Shown here piece after piece: positions 52,763 to 61,700 of a stretch of DNA of 64,000 nucleotides (positions within the stretch are counted from its first letter, which is position 1; each line of letters opens with the position of its first letter). The stretch covers positions 496,001 through 560,000 of the forward strand of contig NC_083647.1 of assembly GCF_963576545.1 (NCBI RefSeq), read 5' to 3'. Under the pieces are notes generated by a model, which saw nothing but the letters and a program-made list of their open reading frames with translations, searched no databases and was not told where the DNA came from. The translations under genes were made by a program, and so were the position numbers. This DNA is from Limanda limanda. Taxonomy: Eukaryota > Chordata > Actinopteri > Pleuronectiformes > Pleuronectidae.

Positions 52763-55700
52763 GGGGGGGGGGCGTGTTTGTCTGCATGAGTGTGTGTTAG
52801 GAGACAGTTGTGCCAGCAGACTTCTGCAGTGCAACATAATGCTAATCAAAAGAGTTAAGAAAGCAGCGGTGGTCTGTAAAAAACGATTTTCTCTTGTCTT
52901 CTCATTTCTGGAGGAATTTTCTCGCCCTTCTCCCCCCTCCTCCTTGGAGGGTTTTTGGGGAAATAATATTTATAGGAAAATTAATCTGACTGCATGATTT
53001 TAAGAGCGGTGCATTGTCAAGTAAGGCCATTTTTCCACGGCTGTAGATTAAATAAACAAAGTTAAATTGTGGTAATTGATTTCTCTTCAGTCCACTCAAC
53101 TGAATAATCTGCAAGCACTTAACTGTTCATTAGAAGATTTGCCAACTAATTCCAAGCTTATTCGCCAAACATTATGGAAGAATAGAAACTCAGACTCAAA
53201 CTATTAGATTTTATTTAGAATCACTGTGTTTGGAGGATTGGAAAATTCTTCACTTTAAGCTGAGAAAGAACATTTTATTTCCTCTGTAAACTAAAAGTAA
53301 ATAAATAACCCTGAGGACATACGTGAAGAATGAAGACTGAGCAAGTCTATGTATTCAACTCCACACAATATTAAGCTTGTGATATAATGAGACATAATTT
53401 ATGCAGCATAAATAGTTCACTTCAATTTGTGGGGCAGAAGAGTTCACTGTTAAAGAGGAAATATGTAAGTTGAACCACAGTTGGTATCTAAGATATGATT
53501 ATATTTACCAATAGACTACAAACAAAAAGAAAATATTAAAATATCACGTTTTCTTCACATGATGATAAATCCAGTCCATGTTATAATCTTTGTTTTCTGA
53601 CACTTACTTTTATTTTATCGTTGCAGAGTATGCTGCGGCGTACACAAAAAGTTAAAGGAATCATGATGTTCATGTGTTTCTTTTAATGACAGCAGTCAAT
53701 ATAACATCTGAACAATTTTTGACCTGTACATTGAAGTAAACATGAACGGAATTTTCCACAAAGTGTGCAGCTTTTGTCACTGCAGTGTATTTTTCTGGGC
53801 TTCTGGAAGAATATGTCCAGAGCCTCTTGGTATGGGAAGTCAGAAAGGTCTGGCCCATTTATTGAGATCCGCATGCAGGCTGCAAGATGGTCCCCTTGCA
53901 GCCTATTGCGGATGTTTGTCTTGAGCTGCAAATACATTAACTGTTAGGCTTTAAAACTGATAGCTGATAGCTTAAAATAGTGATAGCTTAAAGCAGCAAT
54001 CCAAATTGTGAAAAGTATTTATTACCCTGTTCATGGTTGAGAAGTCCCTCTCAAAGTTTACACTGCTGACCGGGAGCGTCAGGGCAATGGAAGCCAGCAG
54101 GCTCATAGATGGGTACAGGACACCAAACTCCTCATAATTTGAGGACAGATCAGACAGTATGGCCAGCTGTGTCTTGTTCTGAAAAGGTTCAAAATGATAT
54201 CAGTAACACAGTATAGTGTTCATGATAATATCATGTAAAAATGTCAAATTTTTAAGTAACCCTGAGCGACCACTTGTTCCTTGAAAGAGGCCAATTCTTC
54301 AAGGACTGTGCCAAAATCGACACAGGAACAAAACTTCTCTGCCAGTATCCTCAGTTTTGTGTGTGCAGTGTCCTCAGGGAGTGTATCTGCATGAGGACCG
54401 AGTATCCCAAATGCAGCTGTAACGGATGTAGACGGAATCAGGACTTGGTTTTTGAGGTCTTTATTCACCCTGCAGAAATCAACAGAGGTTTGCTCTGAAA
54501 ACCTCCTTTTTCTCCGTTCCAAAGTCCTCAGTGATGAAAAACTACACTAGTACACTTCTTCCAGTAAGTATAAAAGAAGTATACACACCCTTATCAATAA
54601 CATAAAAACTACACACAAAAGCAACACATTGTTGGGCAAACAACCATCAAATAAAAAAGGACAACCACATACCTGCAGAAATCAACATAGGTTTGCTGTG
54701 AAAACCTCCTTTTTCTCCGTTCAAAGTCTACAAAATAGAACACATGCACATCAAAGGCTGCCGACAACCGTGGCGCGAAAACAAAATGGCAGCCGCATTA
54801 AGTAAAATACATCTTCGGTTACAATTGTTTAATTAGTGGTCTGAAAGTGCATATGTCTGGAGGATGCTACACTTGTACACCATGTTCACTTAACATCAAT
54901 TGGCATGTTCTATGCAACAATAATACTGATGGCTTGAATAGTAGTGTTATTTAACAACTGTACATATTGGGAAATATTAGGTCCACACCCTTAATCTAGG
55001 ACTCAGTCACCATCATCTGAGTCAGTTAACTCGACAATGGGTTCTTCCTCACTGGGTTGATTAGAGCAGGTTTTGCAGTTTGCACATATCTGTGCACTTC
55101 AGGCCATTGGTGAGACATGTGCACTCTGGCAGTTTGCATGACCTTGTGCACTTGCAGGTGAGCAACTGCAACACTGCAACGGGTGCTCGTCATCCAATCA
55201 TCCAATCAATTGCCAGCTTCCCATCATTGTCTGTGGTCAACCCACTCTCCTTTGGATCCGGCACGGACGGTTAGGTCTTCAGAGACTGCCTCCATATTGC
55301 AGCCAGATAGTTAGCACGCATTGCATGAATGAAGAGGCAATCCTCACACGGTGGGAGTTGACTGGACTCTACTTTGCCACGTCTAGCACAGAAGAGTTTG
55401 TGACGAAGGGTGTTCACATCTGTTGTGCGGGTAGAATGCACATACACACGGCATGTGATCTCTTGCAGCTTCTCAAAAAGCTCATCAGAAACATGCCAAG
55501 AACGTCAAAGCTCACTGAAGGCCTCTTGGTAGGCCTTGTCAGACTTCAGTAGCTTCAAGGCACCTATCTTCCCACGGCCTGCAAAGGCACTGACGGTGTC
55601 ACAACCAGTGAAGGCATGCATGCCAAGCAGGGCATCAGAGACACCACTTCCTAGCGATTGGCCTAACTTTGTTATGTCCAAGAACCTGGTCCTATTTGTG

Positions 55701-58700
55701 GGTTCCACATTTCTGATAGATAGGACAGGGAATGTTCTTGTTGAATCCTAAGCATAGGACCAACACATCTGTGTCCTAAGCAGTAATGACAACTGCTTTG
55801 TAGCCAGACTCTGCTGCATGGAGAGCATGTAACAGCATGCGAGTGTCAGCTTCTTCCTGGGAAGATTTGAGCTCTGTTACCTCTTCCAATTGATCTTTGT
55901 TGAGTTTGTAGCAGACTTCATCACATGTGACATACAACGCCTTGTTCTGGAGTTTTTCTCTGTGTTTGGGTCCCTTCGATTCATCGACCAAGAATTTGAT
56001 AAGGCTTGCTTTGTTGGAGGAACTGCAGAGCAGTTTCCTCCATTGTTGGATGTTTTGACCGGGTGCTATGTTCTTGAACTGAATGACTCTCTCTGTACCT
56101 CTGTGGGCTATTTACAAATAATTTAGTTAATGACCAAAATTATATCACTGTTAAGATTAGCACGTTAGCGATTTGGGGACATTTCACTAAAGCTCTGATG
56201 AGTGAAATTTCGCTAAAGCACTGATCAGGACTGAAACTTAAATTTTATTTTTTCTTCTGTTAAAGCTGAAAGTAAATGCACAACTGCGCACGATTATGGT
56301 CAACTGAATACAACAATGTACATAAGTGTATATCAAGGCTGATTTTGGTGCCATCTAAGAATCAGATTCTCAAGTGATAACAAAACGTGTATGAAAAATC
56401 TAAATTTATTCTTTTCAATAGTTGCAACATTTGACTCATAAAAATAATTTAGTTAATGACCAAAATGTTATCACTGTTAAGATGATATTAGCACGTTAGC
56501 AATTTGGGCGAATTTCGCTAAAGCACTGATCAGTAAAAACGGTAATATAGCCCTTAAATATGAAAAGCTGCTTTTGTGCAAGGATTAACTTATATTTATA
56601 GACTTATATCAGTCCTACAAACAACTTAGTATAGGAAACGTTTTGTCCCCTCAGATGGTACCAATGTGTGGTCTGGCCCATGGACTATAAATTGAAGTTA
56701 CATCTGTAAAGTCAGCCAAAAGCCAAATAATCATACCCTTGATTGAAATCTTTGCGAGTACTTCTGTCTGTCTCCTGCATCATCCCCTCTTCTACCTCTC
56801 TCCTGTTCAGCAGAGATGCAGAATGCCCCAGTCCTGAAGGGTCATCCAAATTTTGGGTCAACTTACTCAAGTTTGAGCCAGGTTGATGACCACCAGAATC
56901 TTTTATTCCCTTTATTAAGTCCAGGGTGACAGGGACCTGGGAAAATAGGCATATTGACTCATGTGAAAAGATTATTGTGGTACCCTATGTTTGTGCAAAA
57001 TAAACATGAAGATAAAACATAGCAGTTGAGCTGAGTAATTTAAGTTACCTGCTCTTTGATCGCCAGGAATATTCAACCTCCTTTTGGAAGAGCTTAGAGA
57101 GGTGTGCCAGGTGAGGGAGCACATCAGCTTGCAGGTGAAGGGTGGCAATGAAGCGATAGGTGGCAAGGAATGAATACAGTCCCTTTGCAGTAGGACATTT
57201 GCGGGTCTCTACTTCCTCTGCCAAGGCAGCCAGTACAGCAGTTATATTTCCGAGGAGGTTTTTCACTGCTTCATGTTGGGAGAGCCATCGTGTGTCCTTT
57301 ACTTGCTAGTAAATGGCAGAAAAAACAGTCAGTTTCAAAAAATATATATAAATGCAAGTAAAGTTATCTAATATGTGAATTTATTTGAGGCATAACTTAT
57401 TTACCTTCACTTTCAGCTCACACACACCGAGACCCTCTGCAGCAGCTTTCAGAGAAGCAGAGTGGTTTGCACTGTTTCTGAAGTACAGGTGCAGTTGTTC
57501 CAAGTGGTCTCTGAATGTAGCCATGTAAGACACCTCTTCAGATGCATCCTTACAGGCTAGAGCAGACATGGGCAAACTACGGCCCGCTGGGCTTTTTAAT
57601 CCGGCCCGCCGAACTTGTCAAGATAAAAAATTTTTTTTTTTTTAACTAACAATTTTGTAGCACTTTAATGGCACATGCTTATAGAACTTTGTAGTTTTGC
57701 TTTATTTTTGAAGAAATCGTACTTTCTTGATTGTTGTTGTTCTGGGTTTTAACCCAGACTGACAGGGCTGAAGGAGCCGGTGTTATGGAAATTCTGTCTC
57801 TTCTGTTATCTTACACTGAATGAATGCAAGCAAAGTTACAGAGAAAAATCAACTCTTTCTGATTGAACCAATCTATGAACTGTCTGAAACAATGAGCCCC
57901 AAAAAAAGTGGCGCGCGCGCAGCGCGCAAACATTCAACATCCTTAGGGGCTAAGCCCCCCCTTTCTTTCAATCCTAGAGACGCCCCTGACTTATTGTAAG
58001 TCGCTTTGGGTAACAGCGTCAGCTAAATTAAATTTGCCCGGGAGTGTGGTGTATAGGGCTTGAAAGGGCACAAGATCTCCCTTCACTTTTACTCTTTGCC
58101 TAATTTACCGACTCAGCAACATTTTTTTTCACAGACAAACTGCGATTAAAGAGTCATCTACCAAGGCATGTTTTTTGGGGGCATTCGAAATAGCAAAGGC
58201 TAGCAAGCCTTTCTCTGAAGGCGGGTTTATGTAAAATGGCCTTGCAAATAAGTGCTTTGCTACTTGGTAAAGGCCAAATCCTTCATCTAATGATTTTTCC
58301 ATGTCATTTATATTAGTTCACAAAAACACTCCATCCATCTGTTCCTGGCCCGGCCCCTCTGTCAAATTTTGGAACCCATTGTGGCCCGCGAGTCAAAAAG
58401 TTTGCCCACCCCTGGGCTAGAGCTAGCCTATGTGCAGCACAGTGGACACTTAGGAGCCATGGCCATTCCACTGATGGCTGTTTTGCAACTTCATTATGTC
58501 TTCCTATTGAATACATTTGTTTATTAATTTAACGAGAAACAAAATATTTAAAACAGTTTAATTATGTACAAAAAACAAGGTATGGCACCTGTCATTACAG
58601 CAGCACCATCAGTACCAAGGCCTAATATTAAGTGTGTGGGGATACCCTTCGTGTGAATAATATTTTTTAGTGCTGCCACAATTGAATCTGCTTTCTTGTC

Positions 58701-61700
58701 AGTCAGGCAAATGCAGTATATGAATTCTTTAATTTGGGGGCGGGGCGCCCCCCTAATATAATGGTAGGGGAAACATTGCAGAGTGACACAAACAGAAACA
58801 CACAGACTTTACAGTTTGCACAGTGAAATCACAGTTTAACCATGGTAGCCTAAGACCCCGCTGGCTCCAGCCTATTATTGCTTACACTCCTATGAAAATG
58901 TCACCATCAGCCATACTGCTTTATCCACTTACAACATTTCAAAGGAGTCCAAAAGGCCCCATGGGTGCAATAAAAAAAGCCTGAAATAGACTTCAGTGCT
59001 GGTCCTCAGGGGAATTGCCCCTTGCCTGAAAATACCTAATTTAATAAACTTGCTCTTTAGGCGTTCATCTTTTCATTTTGCATCGTCTAATTATGAATTC
59101 ACTCACATGAAGCCCTTTTGGTCTGAATATTGCCCCTCTTAGCTAATGTTTAACCATACATATTTTACTCTTTCAAGAGGACCACCTACATACTTTTCCA
59201 ATGCAACTGCGTTCATTAGCACCTCAGAGATAATACGCTGGCTGTATGCTTAATGTAAGCACTGCTAAGTCTCTAATTTTCCACAAATAATTCCCCTTGA
59301 TCTCAACTGAAATTTATGCTGAGGGTTGGGGGTGGATAGTGCACAGCATGCTTTAACATGGTGGTCCAAGTAAAGTACGTATGTACATAAAATGAATTAT
59401 AAATGGCAGACTGTGTTTGGCTAAGAGAGAATAAGTGAGTGTATTTTACTGGAGAGAGTAAGTGGCATAAAAATATTGTTTAAGAAAGTGTAATGGTGAT
59501 GTGTTTGTAACCCTAATGCAAACTAAGCACTCCATGGTAGAGTTGTCAATGTACTGCCGCAGAAAGATTTAGTTCAAGACATAGTCGATCAGTGGTTGGA
59601 ATTCTATTGAAGCAAATTGAAAAGCTAACCAAAAAAATTTTTTCTTCCAATGAGTTTGAAGTAGCTGTTAGGAGTAGAAAATATTATGAAACATACCAGA
59701 AACTATGTTCTTATATTTCATGAGGAAATTAAACTGAGTGTTGTTGCAAGGTTGTCACCTCTGCACATTACAGATGTGATGTTTGCCTACACTGAGGCCT
59801 TTCAGAGGTTTTTGGTTTTATTGGTTGGTACCAGCATGTTTTCCAAAATTAATTTCATAGTCAATGGCATCTTTTGGCAATTGTAAGACTGGTAAAAGTG
59901 AACTCATTGTGCATTCAAAACAATACGAAATCAGGGCATGTGGCGTTTGAGATAGAATGTAATCTGGGAATGCTGGAGGCTAATAAAGGACTTGTGGATT
60001 ACAATGAGACAGGTCTTTAAAGACAATCGTTTTTTTGTTTTTCGGCTGCGGCCTGTCCACTGACAATATGAAATACTCCCAAAAATAATAAAACAAATAT
60101 GAATAATTAGATTGTATCAAAAATATTTAGTGCATTGATATTGGATCAAAGACAGTATTACAAAACTGAACATCCTGTAACAAACAATACACGTTCCATT
60201 GCACTCCAGGTGCCAACACAGTGGTCTTTTTGCAATGACTGATGAGACTGCTTTTTCCATGCATGCAGTGCTGTTTGTCACTTTGAATGCAGTTTATTTG
60301 GAGTGAAGATTTTGTAAGTGCTCTGCAGCCATAAACCTGATGGAGGCTGATTGTAATTATGAAGGGCGTTTTAGTATTTGTGTAAATACTGTGCCTACAT
60401 ATATAGTATTGGTGCCCAGTGTTTACCGTATGTGTAAGTAAGGTTCTACTACTGTAAAATGCTTTTTAAAATATAAATAAAAGTACTCGCTGTCAGATGC
60501 AGTGTAATCTGACCTAATGTAGGGTGTGAGTCTTTCATTTGTCTTGGTCTTGCACCAGTTTATAGAGTTGATATTGATCCTTTCTGGAGTACTGTAATAT
60601 CTTTGCATAGTAAAGTTATTTTCTGAGCAGAATTGCTGATGTTGCATTGAGGACCAGGGTTGTATACTTTTTAAAACAATATTTCAATTTGCTGGAGCAG
60701 TTTCCCTCTTTGTTGGAGTTAAAACCCTCAGATTGAGGATTTTTGGTCTGCCACTTTAGTCTAGCACTGTAGGCCTTTCCAATGATAAACCTATCTGTTG
60801 TAAAGTCCTTTGGTTCAAATCTCTGGGACTTTATATCAAACATATAATACAAGGCAATAAGGACTATTGATTTTCTTGCATGGTGTGTTTGCTTTAAACT
60901 GTATCATTGGGGCCAAGACTTTAGTCCCCTGTAACCCCTTACTTTAGGGCAGCCTTCTCTAAACACATGGCATGTAATCATATCATTTCAAGCTATACAG
61001 CTTTCGGCTAGTTTGCCTGTATCAGACACATTTTTTGAGATTTGAGACAGCTGGCATGAAATCCTAAGACACTTTTTGTTATTGCTGTGAGCTGCCACTG
61101 ATGCCACGATGTTTAAACATGTTTGATTTTATTGGAGCCAAAAACAGAAGGTGCTTGTTGTTGTGGCAACTTAGAGATGAGTTGAGAGAAAGGAAAGAAG
61201 ATGAGCATCCAGTCAGAGTGCAACAAAAAGGAGGGAGGTAGTAGTCGCAGACACACAATTTTTTTAATAATTTGTAATTTGACACAGACCAAACTGCTCC
61301 AACTGGAATAAACTTAAAACTACAACGGCTTCTAAGATGTGGTAGTTTTAAGCTGAGATAACAAAAAGGGTATAATTGTAACACAGTGCAAACATGTATG
61401 GCTCATGTGATGTAGTTATCAATTTATTTCTTAGGAATACACTTTTTGGCACAGTGTTGAGAAATACAGGAACTGACTAAGCACCACACCACACTACAGA
61501 AACTCACACATCAACAGTAAATCGTCAAAAGCACTCGCTTCATTCAGTATGACGTACAAAACTAGTGTTGATATGTGAAGTAGTGTACCTGGAGCTGTTG
61601 CATGATGTGTGGTCTTGGTTGGACCTGGTGTCTGCTGCAGCTCTGCTGGTAGGCTACCATTACCTCTGTCAAGGTGATGCAGCGGTCATCTGAAATACAA

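Larger units (their letters stand above)
53683..58745 (-). pseudogene. hAT transposase-like gene, ZNF862 type, with introns, inactivated
   Basis: Exon-like pieces in 5'-3' order are: 58745-58589 ([26 protein letters not shown] with a catalytic-type Asp); 58503-57405 ([20 protein letters not shown], then after an 852-bp insertion [20 protein letters not shown]); 57305-57049 ([38 protein letters not shown]); 56936-56737 ([35 protein letters not shown]); about 54460-54250 ([25 protein letters not shown]); 54178-54026 ([14 protein letters not shown]); and 53925-53683 ([20 protein letters not shown]). Splice phases fit at several junctions. The last two exons carry the hAT dimerisation signature. 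Lesions are the insertion, a frameshift near 57,070 and an unusable donor near 54,260. It was either a domesticated hAT gene or an intron-bearing element. Confidence 0.8.
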
